Shown in pieces: positions 36,101-47,664 of a stretch of DNA of 64,000 bases. This stretch comes from Acholoe squamosa (lineage: Eukaryota; Annelida; Polychaeta; Phyllodocida; Polynoidae), in NCBI GenBank assembly GCA_949317995.1, contig OX439035.1:3834181-3898180 (forward strand), written 5' to 3'. The notes beneath the pieces are model-generated. The model was not told the origin of the DNA and made no database searches. It worked only from the letters and a program-made list of their open reading frames with translations. The position numbers and the translations under genes are program-made. Numbering within the stretch: the stretch's first letter is position 1; every line of letters begins with the position of its first letter.

Positions 36101-39100
36101 TTCATTATAGGATCAGCCAAAATTTGGAGCATGCCTGAAACATAAGGTGTTTATACTTACTAAAATCAGAGATGAAAGTGACTGAGCACAAAAATTTTGA
36201 ATTGGTCAATATAGAACTGTGTATGTGTGTTTTTGAGCTATTTTTGTTCACAGAAATCTATAGGTTATTGGGACTAAAAAATCCCTGAAATGTTTCGCTA
36301 CCCATTGATGTCAATTACCTAGCATGTTATACAAAAACGTGATACAACTTAGACCTTCACTATAATCATAGACCTTCATGTACTCAGTGGTATGTATAGT
36401 GTGGTATGTTTAGTCCTACACATTAACACACCTACCTTGCATGCTCATGGAGAGCGCCTTTTGTAACGCTGTATCCTCGCTCTCTGCCAGGTGCTTGCTG
36501 GCCTGTAGCGCCCGTTCTAGTTCCTGAGAGTCGATGCCCTGTGATCCTGTGCCCCCCACGAGGCCTGGTTTGTTGTCTGTGATTAGGCGAGGTTTGACGG
36601 GCTGAATGGCTGGGGCTAGACGCAGAATCTGGTCAGCCTCACTCTCAGGTAGCTCCCCCAGTACGATGAATATCGCATAACCTGCGTGAAAATAATGGAA
36701 TGAATATGTAAGAGATGTTAACTTGGGGTTTCTTGTGGTATAAAATGAATATTGAAATGATTAGATGAGACAGAAGAAAGATGTCAAACATGAGATAGCG
36801 CCTTGTTTATTTCTAAAGGGAACTTTAATAGCTAACAGCCACATGACTTGTAAATCCATCATTGTTCAACTCCCAGAAGTTTATGATATCTAACCCACAG
36901 GAGCCAGCATGATCTAACCCGCAGGAGCCAGCATGAATACCGCCGTAACAGAAGTTATGGCCAATTTATGAAGATATGTTTAAAGTATCTTTGTTTAGTA
37001 GATTTGTTGTAGTCATGTCAGGAACATGGATAGGGAAGTGTTACTGTGACTCACATTGTGTCAGAACATGGATAGGGAAGTGTTACTGTGACTCACATTG
37101 TGTCAGGAACATGGATAGGGAAGTGTTACTGTGACTCACATTGTGTCAGAACATGGATAGGGAAGTGTTACTGTGACTCACATTGTGTCAGGAACATGGA
37201 TAGGGAAGTGTTACTGTGACTCACATTGTGTCAGGAACATGGATAGATAAGTGTTACTGTGTCTCACATTGTGTCAGAACATGGATAGGGAAGTGTTACT
37301 GTGACTCACATTGTGTCAGGACATGGATAGGGAAGTGTTACTGTGACTCACATTGTGTCAGGAACATGGATAGGGAAGTGTTACTGTGACTCACATTGTG
37401 TCAGAACATGGATAGGGAAGTGTTACTGTGACTCACATTGTGTCAGGAACATGGATAGGGAAGTGTTACTGTGACTCACATTGTGTCAGGAACATGGATA
37501 GGGAAGTGTTACTGTGACTCACATTGTGTCAGAACATGGATAGGGAAGTGTTACTGTGACTCACATTGTGTCAGGAACATGGATAGGGAAGTGTTACTGT
37601 GACTCACATTGTGTCAGGAACATGGATAGATAAGTGTTACTGTGTCTCACATTGTGTCAGAACATGGATAGGGAAGTGTTACTGTGACTCACATTGTGTC
37701 AGGACATGGATAGGGAAGTGTTACTGTGACTCACATTGTGTCAGAACATGGATAGGGAAGTGTTACTGTGACTCACATTGTGTCAGGACATGGATAGGTA
37801 AGTGTTACTTTGGCTGGCGACCTGCCTCTATGTTGGGGACATCATACAGGCAGGCCATGTCTAAGAAGTTAGCTGTCAATTATCCCCTGTTTTAACCCTT
37901 ACTCACAAGAGGGCATCCTAGTACCCCAATGGTTAACCTGTCTCTCCTATACAGATGTTTGGATATAGTCTGTGATTGGAGAATAGAAATACTCCCATCT
38001 AGTGGAGACCATGAGTACTTCTCCCCATGATCTAGGGAGAATGTCATCAGACATGGCCAGCAGGTATCTAGCCTTCAAATACCTGCGGGGACCAGCGTGT
38101 TACTGTGACTCACATTGTGTCAGAACATGGATAGGGAAGTGTTACTGTGACTCACATTGTGTCAGGAACATGGATAGGGAAGTGTTACTGTGACTCACAT
38201 TGTGTCAGAACATGGATAGGGAAGTGTTACTGTGACTCACATTGTGTCAGAACATGGATAGGGAAGTGTTACTGTGACTCACATTGTGTCAGGAACATGG
38301 ATAGGTAAGTGTTACTGTGACTCACATTGTGTCAGAACATGGATAGGGAAGTGTTACTGTGACTCACATTGTGTCAGGAACATGGATAGGGAAGTGTTAC
38401 TGTGACTCACGTTGTGTCAGAACATGGATAGGGAAGTGAGTGAGTGAGTAATAGATGTTTAACACCATTTCGACAGCTAAGGTCATATTCATGGCGAGAA
38501 CTATATTACGCAATTTCACAGAGGAATGTGTTGGTGCCTGCGCATATGTGCACCGCACACAACCGAGGGGATAGGAAAGAGGAGATATAGACCCTTTTAA
38601 GTGGGCTAGGGAAGCCCGATGGATAGGGAAGTGTTATTGTGTCTGAACATGGATAGATAAGTGTAACTGTGACTCACATTATGTTAGGAACATGGATAAG
38701 GTATTACTCTGACTCACCTTCTTGTTGAAGTTGTGTCAGGAACATGGAGAGGTAAGTGTTGGAGATGAGTTCTGGTCCTGTTAACAATGAGTTGAGGTTG
38801 AAGAACTGATTTCCTAGATGACGGATTGAGAACCAGTGTTCTCTGAAATTACATATATACGCCTGTTGTGTCCTGCCGATGATATAAGAGTAAAACCTTT
38901 AGTTAAGGACGACATAATCAATGCAGTAATCGACGCTGTGGGTACTTATATAACTACCGTAATCTCTCTCGTAGAAGACGCACCCACAACTCAGGGAAGA
39001 CTATTTCACGTATAAGACGCACCTCTAAGCGCAGACTTTTGTAAGTTTAGTACTGTTCTATAGTAAAAATACCCCGCGTATAAGACGCACCCCCAAATTG

Positions 39101-42100
39101 AGAGAAAGCTATAAGACGCACCAGGCTTTTGTTTGGCGTATAAGACGCGTCTTATACGCGGGAGATTACAGTACCTACTAATAGGCGCATGGAGAAATTC
39201 CTTTGATACTCAAAGTATAAATTCTCAAATGCACACACCCCCAAACCCTAGAAATCCCTTTTCTTTATTTTGAAAAATAAGAGGGAAATATTGCCTAAAA
39301 CTCTCTCCAAAGTCCTATGGGCAATAAAAGTAGACTTATTCTTTTTACTATTTTCTTCACTTTTATTTTTAGGTGATGACTGTGGCTTCATTTTTGTTAT
39401 TTGATGCGAGGGCTTTGTGCATAGCTCCAAAAAGTGGGAGTGTGCTCTTATTATCAATGCTGCTAAAATAATTATATGTATGACAGACAAAACATTTATT
39501 AGACTTACGTGGGATCCCTGCGGGCCTCTATAGCTATGGCGTCTTGACTGTTGTAGGGTATTAAGTCTAGTCCCCAGACCTTTACTGCTTTTTGTATAAC
39601 TTGTATTGAGAAGAATCCACTGTCATCGAAGTTACTTGACGGTTGCTACAACAGAAAGGAAATGATTTATTGTTAGTCTAAAACAAAGGGATTCAGACAT
39701 AAACTTACAGTGAAATGTAGAATTCCTAAATTATCATGAATGACTTAATTTATAGATATGATGTATTGAACTGACAACTGATTACATAATTAACAGATCT
39801 CACCAGCCCTGGCCCGTAACTAGCCCTCAACATGGGCCGGTTCGATTCTCTCCTCAGAACAATTTGGTTCCATAACTTATTCAGCTTAATTGTGTTACTT
39901 AGTGAGATTTCATGACACAAATATGTGACCTGACTTGATTTCTCTCTTAATTCATAATTAAGGTGTGCCATGTAAAACAAAATATATGTCATGGTTTCTC
40001 TCTAAAAATCACAACAGAAGTCCGAATTTCAAGCCATAAAAACTGAGATGTAGCTCACCATCTCCACTTTTATCTCGGCTAGGGTGGACCTGTATTGCTG
40101 TACTAGATGGTGGGCTAATTTGTTAGAAACAAAGACCTTCCCTGCCCCCCAGTTACAGGACTGCTCACCTCCAGAAATCGTTGATAATCATCGCTCTGTA
40201 CGCCGGCCTCGGCCATGTGTGAGCGCTCGTCATCATCCAGTTGTCGAGCAAGTTCCGCCAAGTCCACCGCGGTGAAGTAGCTGCCCTGCAGCAGGGCATT
40301 GAGGCAGTGCTGTGCACACAGCGAACCCTCTTGCTGAAATACCACGGGTATACAAATATGAGCACCAAGATAGCAATGAAGGAATGATTTAACCATGATT
40401 GATTGAATACTAGCTTTTCGTCTCAGTGCACAGAAAGTACCTCACGACACTTCCTCAAGTATATTTCGATGTTCAGTCCTGGTTAGTTATCTAAATGCTG
40501 CTTGCCCAGGGGCCAGGCAGTAGTGATCACATTTACAAATGACAAAATCTATGAGATGAAAATGTGAATCTATTGATGATGTAGAAAACTGCTAGCAGAG
40601 TACATCCCCTTCTATTTGAAGGATAGCAAGTAATAGTATTCCTTCATTTGCCTGGTCGATAGACAGGGCCAGCAAGTCCTTTAGACTTTAACCATGGTTT
40701 ATTGTACATGTGTAACAGGGCCAGCAAGCCCTTTAGACTTATACAGTGGTTTCACGAAGGCATTTACTGCGAGTCTGCTACGTCAAAATGATGTAAAGTG
40801 GCCATGTTGGAGCACAATGTGTGAAATAAAACAGTAAATTGTTTCTTTGTCATGAATTGTTGCCAAACTATTGGGATTACTGATCCTAGATTGAGATTGA
40901 GAAATTGGCTAGTTGTTTCAGCACACTAACAGGTGAAACTTGTAAATAAGTCTATGGCAAAAGTTTTGCCTCAACATGGCTGCCATACAAGATCTGTGAG
41001 ATACTAATTTTGTGAAACCCCTCTATAAAACTTACTTAATAGACACAGTTTTTGTACAATGTATTCATCTACTACACAGAGGCTATGTCACAATATCACT
41101 CTCTATGCGGACCCCTGTCTATCACTCCCCCTGTGGTGACCCCTCATCTCCATCTAACTGAAATTCCCTATCTATTTGAACCTGTGAATGCCTGTACTTC
41201 CAAACCCTGTGAGATCCACAACCTTCACTTCATAAAACTAATATCCACAGGTCGCCAAATGACCCATTACTATAGCTCAATTCATACCCTATAGCCATTG
41301 TAATCCAACCCCCACTACTCTAAAACTTTTGTCTTGTAAAGGCAAAAGAGGCTTAGTGAAAGTTTGAAAAGCTGTTAAGAATCTTACGCAGATTTGCCCA
41401 CTGTCTTAGCACCAGTATCTGAGCAAAACATCACATTGTTTACGGTTTTGGGCATTCCCAGTTTCGTCGTATTGTAATGTGAAAGCACATCCAGTTTCAC
41501 GGATCATACTAACAAGTTCCTTCTTGTAATATGGTCCAAGTCCATCTGAGAGCAGATATGACACTTTGGTCTTGCTCAGTGAAAAGTGCTGTGAAGTCAC
41601 ACACAGGGTTCCCACCATTTACGGGTCATGGTTTTAACTGACTTTTACCTGACATTTATCAGCTTTTACCTGACCAAATATTAGATAATTCACTGGGTTC
41701 ACGAAAAAATTCATTGGCTCCGAAGCCAGGATGTTAAAGAAATTTGGCAAATTTGCATGAAATCTTAACAATCACCCCCTTAAAATAGTCAAAATACCAT
41801 TTTTAACTGACTTTTAACTGTCTTTTCCCCAAAATATCTTCTTAACTGACATTAAACTGACCTTTAAAGAAAAATGGGTTTAACTAACTTTTAACTGACC
41901 AGTGGGAACCCTGCACACAGGGAAACATCTCAAATAAGTCAGACAATCCTTCACAAGACCGAAAGCTGAAGTTGCTCTCACATACTTTGTGGGCCCATAG
42001 GATTTCAGCAATGGCAGTCTGTTCTTGCTGGGAAGCTGTCTGCACCATGAATGAACTAGGCTTAGCAGAGGTGCTTGCCCTGGGTACTGTTTTGTCACTT

Positions 42101-45100
42101 ATGGTTGGTTCAGCACCATCTGATACAGATGCACTAGCTGCTGCACTAGCACTTTTCGTTTGAAGTGGCTCTGTGTGCTTCCAAATCTGGCTTTAGCAAA
42201 ACCAGCATGCTTAACCCTTGATGCATGGGCTAGAACTTGTAGGAGACCTGTATTGTCTATTTGAAATGATTTGTTGCATAGTGTGTAGTAGGCTTTGTAA
42301 GCAGAACTTGGATCTACATGATACCGCTGTTTGACTGAATTTCCATTTTTATCCAAGATTCTTGAAATTTTGTGGGATTTGACATGTTTCTATAGAGTTC
42401 TATAGCAGGCTTTAATAATCTAGGTTACTTGATGTCAGATGAATCCGTCACCAATCTATTGACCCATCACCAGCAGTGCATAGCCTAAAACTAGGCACAG
42501 CAATGTTAAGGGAGTGCTATCTTTGTCCAAAAGTATCATGACAATCATAACATAACTGCAAGCAATTCTGAATGTTTTCTACATGGGCACTCCATGGTTT
42601 AAAATATAGATTGCAGCCAACACTGACACCATTAGTCTCTTATTGACGTTTCATGTATCCACCTTTTGATATTACCTCCCTGATCACTATCAGTCAGGTG
42701 TTTGCAAGTATTCTGTTAAAGGGTTTATGAGTGAAACATTAGTATAATACTAGTTCTAATGCTCAAAGCATATATGTCCACCAAGTCAATCACTAACCAT
42801 CACCACACAACTAACTTTAGCATAATCAAACATCAAATGATACAACAATGGTGTCAAAATTGGCTCTTTCATTCCACAAGCCAATATCTCTAATGAAGAT
42901 GTGATTAATAAATACTGCAAATTGCAATGATACAACTCACATGCTGAGTCATAGATATCTTAGATAACAGTAAAACTGCACTATTCATAAACCATGTGGA
43001 GGCTAAATGTAGTAGCGCAACAACTCCAGTACTCAGTTTCTTGCAAGTACTAAAGGAGCGTGACAGACATGGCAAAATTTGAGTACCAGATAATAATGCA
43101 AATGATATTACAGAATTTGCTATCTACCCAAAGTAATGTTATTAGCCAGTACGAGACTAAATGGATAAAACATATAACAGGAGAAAAATCATTCACATGC
43201 CATAGTTTTGGTAATAAAATCAGGTACCCCTTAATAATTTACCATGCCTGTGATAAGTTCCATCAGGTACCTCATTGGGAAGTACAATAGCCTATGCATG
43301 GCACACATTAAGACTTGAGGGTTGATTTCACTTGACATAAGTTACTATAAACATGTACTGACACAAGCAAGATGTGCTTCAAAGCAACTATCGGTATTTT
43401 TATATTGCACGTGACAAAGAAAAATAAAAAAGTAGGAAAAAGTAGGTATTTTGGGGAAAAGTAGGAAAAATAGCAAAATCATAAAAAAATGGGAAAAAGT
43501 AGGAAAAGTAGGATCGCCGGACACCTTGATATAGGGATAACCAGGATTTTTAATCAGCTATTGTCAATGGACTATTCTATGTATTATAATTATGAACGAC
43601 ATACTCAAACCAAACTGGCCAAGCTACCCCCTAGTTCAAACCAAGGTCAACCTATTTTTAGCTTAGCAGGGTGAAGAGTTCACACCTGCCCTCCTCCAGT
43701 GGGAAATCCCCAGGCTCCCTCCTGTGGATCCCCCACTGGAGAACCCAACTATTTTTAGATTCACCTAGCCAATAGGAGCAGCTCACCCCTCCTACCACAG
43801 ATTGGGACTGAGCAGAACCACCGACTCAGCATATTTGAGTCGCTCCCTATACTAAAAATAGAAAGTACAGAAATAGACACGACGTCATCTGGGCTTGCTC
43901 CTGACTATATAACCTAGACAGGATCAAGCCTCAGCATCTTATTCTTCTCCAACCTAGACCCTACGACACTCAGGTGCCTTGGCTTAGGATATAGCTTGGT
44001 CAGACTGGCGAGTACTATATTGTACACTGTATCAGTTACTCATCATGCCAATCTTACAATAAAGCTGGATCATCAACTGAATTGTCTGGACTCCTGTTAC
44101 CTCACTTCATGACATGTAACGAGACATTGACACTATTCATTATCTATTAGCCCAAAGCTAAAGAGTATAAGAGAATTTCAGGTCAGCTTATCACACTGCC
44201 ATTTAAAAAAAAAACTGAATTTCCAAAATGATCTATTATACTTATCATAGTTCCTTGTGGTGCAAAATATAGCCTTGCTGTAATCGCCAAACTGTTGTGC
44301 TTACAGTGGTATAATTGGTTAGTCTCTATGATCATTCAGTTAAATTTAATTTGACATTAAGTAATGCAAGGTCTAAGATAAGGGAGTCCCAGTGCAGGCT
44401 GTGCACAGTGTGCAGTGACTGATAAGACCCACAATGGCAGTGAATTCACTAACAGAAAATATGATAGAAATTCCATATTCAATCCTCCATAACTTATGTT
44501 CTAGTACCATTAGAAAGACATTATAAACACCATTAAATTACTCAAGTTGTCAGCTTCCCGGTGGTGTAAGATAATCCGGGAAAATCCAAAATAAAGGTTT
44601 AGCATGTTTTCCCTACCCAGGTATCAGTCAATGCCAATATGACCTTTATTTTATGTGAATAACTTCTTCCCATAGAGATAGCATTGCAGGGCCAATCGCC
44701 ACACCCACAGTGGCGTAATGTGTGCCGATCAACCACAGCGGCCGATCCACCACTGCAGCTGTTCCGGGCGCATGTCAACATTCAAAATGGCGGACCACCG
44801 CTCGTACGGGGCACTACAGTAACGGATTTTGTTAATTTTTCCTTATTTAAACCCTCTAAAAACATAAAATAAATAGAGAACTAAACTCCCCTGGTGTCCT
44901 CCGTGGCCGATCCACCCCCCTCATGGTGGATCGGCCACCTTGTACACCACGGTCGTTTAGTTCTCTCTATTTACCCTACAGAATCTTGTTGTGTATTCTG
45001 GCTAATTACTTAATCAATTTATTGCCCGTTTGATCTAGATAAGAATCTAATTGATCTTGGGTGTGTATTGGGACTGTCACATGTATTATGTAATCTCACT

Positions 45101-45796
45101 CCTCCACCCTTAGTATAATACACATAGCGCGGACGTGCATCTTTAGACTTCTGAGCCACACTACCCTCTCTTCAGTGACCAATGAAATTTGCCCATCCAT
45201 TCTACTAAGAGGCCAGCCATTTATGGCGGGTGGCTGGACTGCTGATATCTGTCTGTACTGTAGGTACGGAACATAGCCTCATAGGCAGCTTGTCAGTCTA
45301 AGTTCTCACGTAAACTTTGGCCAGGTCAGGAAGGGTAAAAATTGGTTCAAAATAAGTCTGACGTCATCTGATTTATGGATCATTCCTTTATAAAGTTGCA
45401 CTGTGACTGTCTGATTGGCCGATATGTTTAGATTATAATCAGTAATCTCTAAGGATTCGCCTGGCATGGCTAGAGCCACAGAAATATACTGAGTGTGAGA
45501 GTAAAACAGGATAAAAACAAGTTTGAGTCACTGGCCGACGGCAGTTGGCTGGAGAGACTGGACAACTATGTCTAAGACTAAGACTTAGTCTAAGTCGTGT
45601 TCTCAGACTTCTGCCTTACAAAAAACTGTTTCCTCAACCCGGAAAATCTTATTTTCTAGATAAAGCATATATTCAAAGGATCAAGAATCGAGGGGCAACA
45701 TTTACGCCCATCTGAAGTACAAAGGTATTCCTTCAAACAAGTGAAATCCACAAAAATATAAAATATTGCTACCTTTTCGTGAAATATCGCCTCCAT
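33112..45796 (-). CDS. ATXN3: Ataxin-3 deubiquitinase (Josephin domain plus UIMs), seven exons
   Basis: It is a cysteine protease that trims ubiquitin chains in proteostasis. Exons on the minus strand: 45773-45796, 40169-40333, 39509-39645, 38718-38872, 36436-36681, 35693-35995, 33112-33173, giving 363 residues, close to the human length. Exon 1 encodes only MEAIFHEK; an intron of about 5.4 kb follows. The Josephin domain fills residues 1 to about 180. The catalytic triad is Cys14 (QEGSLCAQHC), His121 (REHWF) and Asn136 (FNLNS), with Gln9 for the oxyanion hole. One UIM follows (EDTALQKALSMSMQ), then a Pro/Ser/Gln-rich linker, and the last exon is a second UIM (TEEQMIQEAIKLSMQ). There is no polyglutamine tract at the usual place. 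The first base of exon 4 depends on a weak acceptor (GGCAG). Upstream it is divergent from a putative membrane-protein exon. Confidence 0.93.
33857..35628. repeat. 17-bp minisatellite in ATXN3 intron 6
   Basis: About 100 units of CATGCAGCTGTGGCTKA. Nearly every unit has CAGCTG or CGGCTG, so the array is a dense run of E-box/PvuII palindromes. Its left half is mostly GGCTTA and its right half mostly GGCTGA units. It ends about 65 bp from the donor of exon 6. Confidence 0.95.
37019..37810. repeat. 42/43-bp minisatellite in ATXN3 intron 4, left block
   Basis: About 18 units of GAACATGGATAGGGAAGTGT then TACTGTGACTCACATTGTGTCA. Most units contain TGACTCA, the AP-1 core. Longer blocks are duplicated, because the variant AGATAAGTGTTACTGTGTCTC recurs about 380 bp later. 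Confidence 0.95.
38094..38445. repeat. 42/43-bp minisatellite, right block
   Basis: About eight further units of the same repeat. The blocks are separated by 37811-38093, which is unrelated single-copy-looking sequence, so the array was split by insertion or grew from two seeds. Confidence 0.95.
38446..38625. repeat. SINE-like fragment (uncertain)
   Basis: GTGAGTGAGTGAGTAATAGATGTTTAACACC... resembles heads of dispersed invertebrate SINE-like repeats (GTGAGTGAG then TTTAAC...). No A/B boxes were identified, and repeat units resume beyond it. Confidence 0.3.
38957..39171. mobile_element. TA-flanked MITE, copy 4
   Basis: CCGTAATCTCTCTCGTAGAAG after TA; CGCGGGAGATTACAG before TA. At 215 bp it matches copy 2 in length. 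It lies in ATXN3 intron 3, just beside exon 4. Confidence 0.8.
41403..42380 (-). pseudogene. Broken hAT-like transposase-derived fragment in ATXN3 intron 1
   Basis: Three minus-strand pieces read as one degenerate protein: KISRILDKNGNSVKQRY...GLLQVLAHASRVKH (BED-finger-like, with Tyr where the first Cys is expected), then AEILWAHKVCESNFSF...CEGLSDLFEMFPC, then SKTKVSYLLSDGLGPYY...FTLQYDETGNAQ...DVLLRYW. Such blocks occur in hAT-type transposases and transposase-derived proteins. A one-base frameshift lies between the first two pieces near 42160, and a 310-bp MITE splits the second from the third. It is antisense-neutral with respect to ATXN3 (same strand) and not an ATXN3 exon. The family call is from remembered motifs. 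Confidence 0.6.
41604..41913. mobile_element. Inverted-repeat MITE inside the hAT-like fragment
   Basis: The ends CAGGGTTCCCACC and GTGGGAACCCTG are inverted. The interior repeats TTTTAACTGACTTTTACCTGAC-type words. The flanks share CACACA (41598-41603 and 41914-41919). The CAGGGTTCCC end is hAT-like, but hAT elements normally duplicate 8 bp, so the superfamily is uncertain. Confidence 0.75.
43640..44130 (+). mobile_element. Possible solo LTR
   Basis: Has an LTR-like layout: CCAATAGGAG, a TATATAA box (about 43915), AATAAA (about 44059) and an end CATGTAACGAGACA. It is flanked by dissimilar DNA and has no internal region. I could not locate the left boundary or a target duplication. Confidence 0.3.
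44871..44972. repeat. Compound hairpin in ATXN3 intron 1
   Basis: Outer arms AAATAGAGAACTAAAC and its complement GTTTAGTTCTCTCTATTT (2-nt bulge). Inner perfect 13-bp arms TGGCCGATCCACC / GGTGGATCGGCCA around an 8-nt loop. A related GCCGATCCACCACTG lies 160 bp upstream. Confidence 0.75.
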
Positions 45797-46079
45797 GTTT
45801 CTATAGGCTGCAGAATCCTGATTTACTGAACCCATATGAAAATGTTTACGTTTTACTAATTCTTGTAATTTGCCATGTGTAAAAATAGAAAATATAAAAG
45901 GATGTAATAGTAATAACTATTTGAAGTATATCCATCAATTTCTCTGAGAAATCGGAGATGAGAATGCGAACATATATGAAGTACAGGAATTACAGATTAC
46001 GCGGGTACCTGCTTAGTTTATGCTGGTTGCCGTCGGCAGTACCAGCAATCGGGACCAGCGGACGACGTAAAGCACGAAG

Positions 46080-46286
46080 ATGGATCTGCCCATCGATTTT
46101 CACCTACTTGTACAGACAATTCTTTATCTGGGAGTGATACTGGCTGGTCTAGTAGCGTCCGTTCCCATTGGAGTAACCTTTGTATGTATTTGTCTGTTTC
46201 TTTTTCCTCAGTTTATGTTGTTTTGTGGGCTGTCAGTGCGTTGCTGGCACCCCGCCAGACTTGACACATTTTTCTTGCAGTCTTAG
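46080..46286 (+). CDS. Hypothetical small membrane protein or first exon, divergent from ATXN3
   Basis: ATG at 46080, 283 bp from the ATXN3 start and on the opposite strand, suggesting a shared promoter. The product begins MDLPIDFHLLVQTILYLGVI, a strongly hydrophobic segment of about 25 residues, followed by LAGLVASVPIGVTF. A GTATGT donor follows VTF, so the reading frame after about 46181 may be intron, giving a first exon of about 34 codons. I did not recognise the family and found no further exon; the retrotransposon complex starts 500 bp later. Within 46440-46790 a frame rich in Ser and Pro exists but looks non-coding. Confidence 0.35.
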   Translation: MDLPIDFHLLVQTILYLGVILAGLVASVPIGVTFVCICLFLFPQFMLFCGLSVRCWHPARLDTFFLQS

Positions 46287-46790
46287 CCTCCGCCCCCTAA
46301 ATCATCTAAATAAACATTTACATGATTGTTTTGTTGTCACGGTCATGGGTTGACAAAACTCAATTTAACTGTGACCCTGGTGATATGATTAAGACATTTC
46401 ATCAACGCTTGGTAAAGTGTTGCATGTTGGAAAGTATAAAAGAAAAAGCATAAACTTGAAAAAGCCAGGTCCCAGGACCGTGCCAAGGCCCCCTTGAGGC
46501 TTGGCAAGGGAGTGGCACTGCCAGCATTGGCCACGGTTTCACCAAGGATTGAAGAGTGTGAGAGACTGTCGCCAAGCAGAGGCAATCCTAGGCATAGTAG
46601 TAGTAAGAGGGAGTGAAGGCTCTAGTCCCAACTCTCCTTTGCCACCCGTGAAGGGCCTAGGATCAAAGAGGGGTACCTCAGTAACCAGCTCTTGTCCCAA
46701 GTCTCCTTTGTCCACAGGTAGAAAATTGGGGGAACCAGCAAACGCAGGTTCACCCTCTGACCTTACATATAGAAGTAAACAGGAAGGAAA

Positions 46791-47167
46791 TGTAAGGGTT
46801 TGTGGCCTTACGGACCTGGGGGGTTCGGGTCTTACGATTCGAAAAGAAAGAGTAAGACAGTATTCCAAGTGTATGCCAACGGTTAGTTTTATTTCTTATT
46901 GTACACTCACGGCTGCCGGATGATGTCAGAGAGGCAGCTAATATCAAGGAATAATGGTTCACATGGTGTGGAGGCCAGAAGGGCCTCTGACGTAGCGGCT
47001 GAGCCCTGGGCTTTATATACGGACCCAGGTGTTCGTCGTCAGATGTCCCCACAGACCCGGATCAGTGCTGCCACCTATCCGGAACCTGAGGAACGTCCGA
47101 CGACTCGACTCACCCGCCACGTCAGACGGTACCCAACTCCTATGGTTTAATAACGTGTACCTCTACA
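46791..47167 (-). mobile_element. 3' LTR of element A2
   Basis: A 377-bp LTR of family A, uninterrupted. On the minus strand it starts TGTAGAGGTACACG at 47167 and ends CTTACA at 46791. CTGGGGGAGTGG, a polypurine tract, precedes it on the minus strand (47168-47179), so this is the 3' LTR of an element whose body lies to the right. TATATAAAG is at 47011-47019 and AATAAA at 46888-46893, both on the minus strand. Confidence 0.88.
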
Positions 47168-47257
47168 CCACTCCCCCAGACATTTAGGAGGGTGTTATAG
47201 TTATAATAATATTACTAGGATAACATTTCTATATGTCTAAACCTTTAGTAATAGAGG
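47168..47257 (-). mobile_element. 3' non-coding tail of A2, left part
   Basis: Ninety bases between the A2 3' LTR and the element B insertion, with the polypurine tract next to the LTR. It continues at 60105 on the other side of element B. Confidence 0.75.
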
Positions 47258-47621
47258 TGTAGGGGCCGGCATCATTGTATATATATTAGTGCCGTTCATC
47301 CGAGAGACGTGTTCGTGTGGTGCTTGTTCCTTCTATGCTAGCTAGGTGTCGCTTTGCGATACCTCGTTGGTACAAGAGGGGGCAGCACCACGCCTCGCGT
47401 CCAGCTCCTACTAAGGAGCCGGACGAGCGGCAGAAGGGGACTGGACATGGTCCAGTCCAGACGCTAATACTTTGTCATCAGAGAGATTGAATAAAGTCCT
47501 ACCCGAGAGGTAGGGGTTTCTGGGGCTTTGCCCAACCCGAACTACTCGTGTTGTGTTGGTACATCTAGTGGTAAGCGAGCCAAAGAGCCACCCAACATAT
47601 AAGTCAATACGAACCATTACA
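47258..47621 (+). repeat. 5' LTR of element B (364 bp)
   Basis: Starts TGTAGGGGCCGGC, ends ACCATTACA. TATATATA at 47278-47285 and AATAAA at 47490-47495 are the likely promoter and polyadenylation signals. It matches the 3' LTR throughout on visual comparison. Confidence 0.93.
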
Positions 47622-47622
47622 C

Positions 47623-47635
47623 TGGTGCCGTGACC
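47623..47635 (+). other. Primer-binding site of element B
   Basis: TGGTGCCGTGACC one base after the LTR, identical to the A1 site. Confidence 0.85.
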
Positions 47636-47664
47636 AGTCGGTTCGGGGGTGGTGCGCGGCCACA

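Noticed and set aside
46501..46923. 140-codon plus-strand ORF running into the A2 LTR
   Set aside because: No recognised motif, crosses the element boundary and ends inside LTR sequence.
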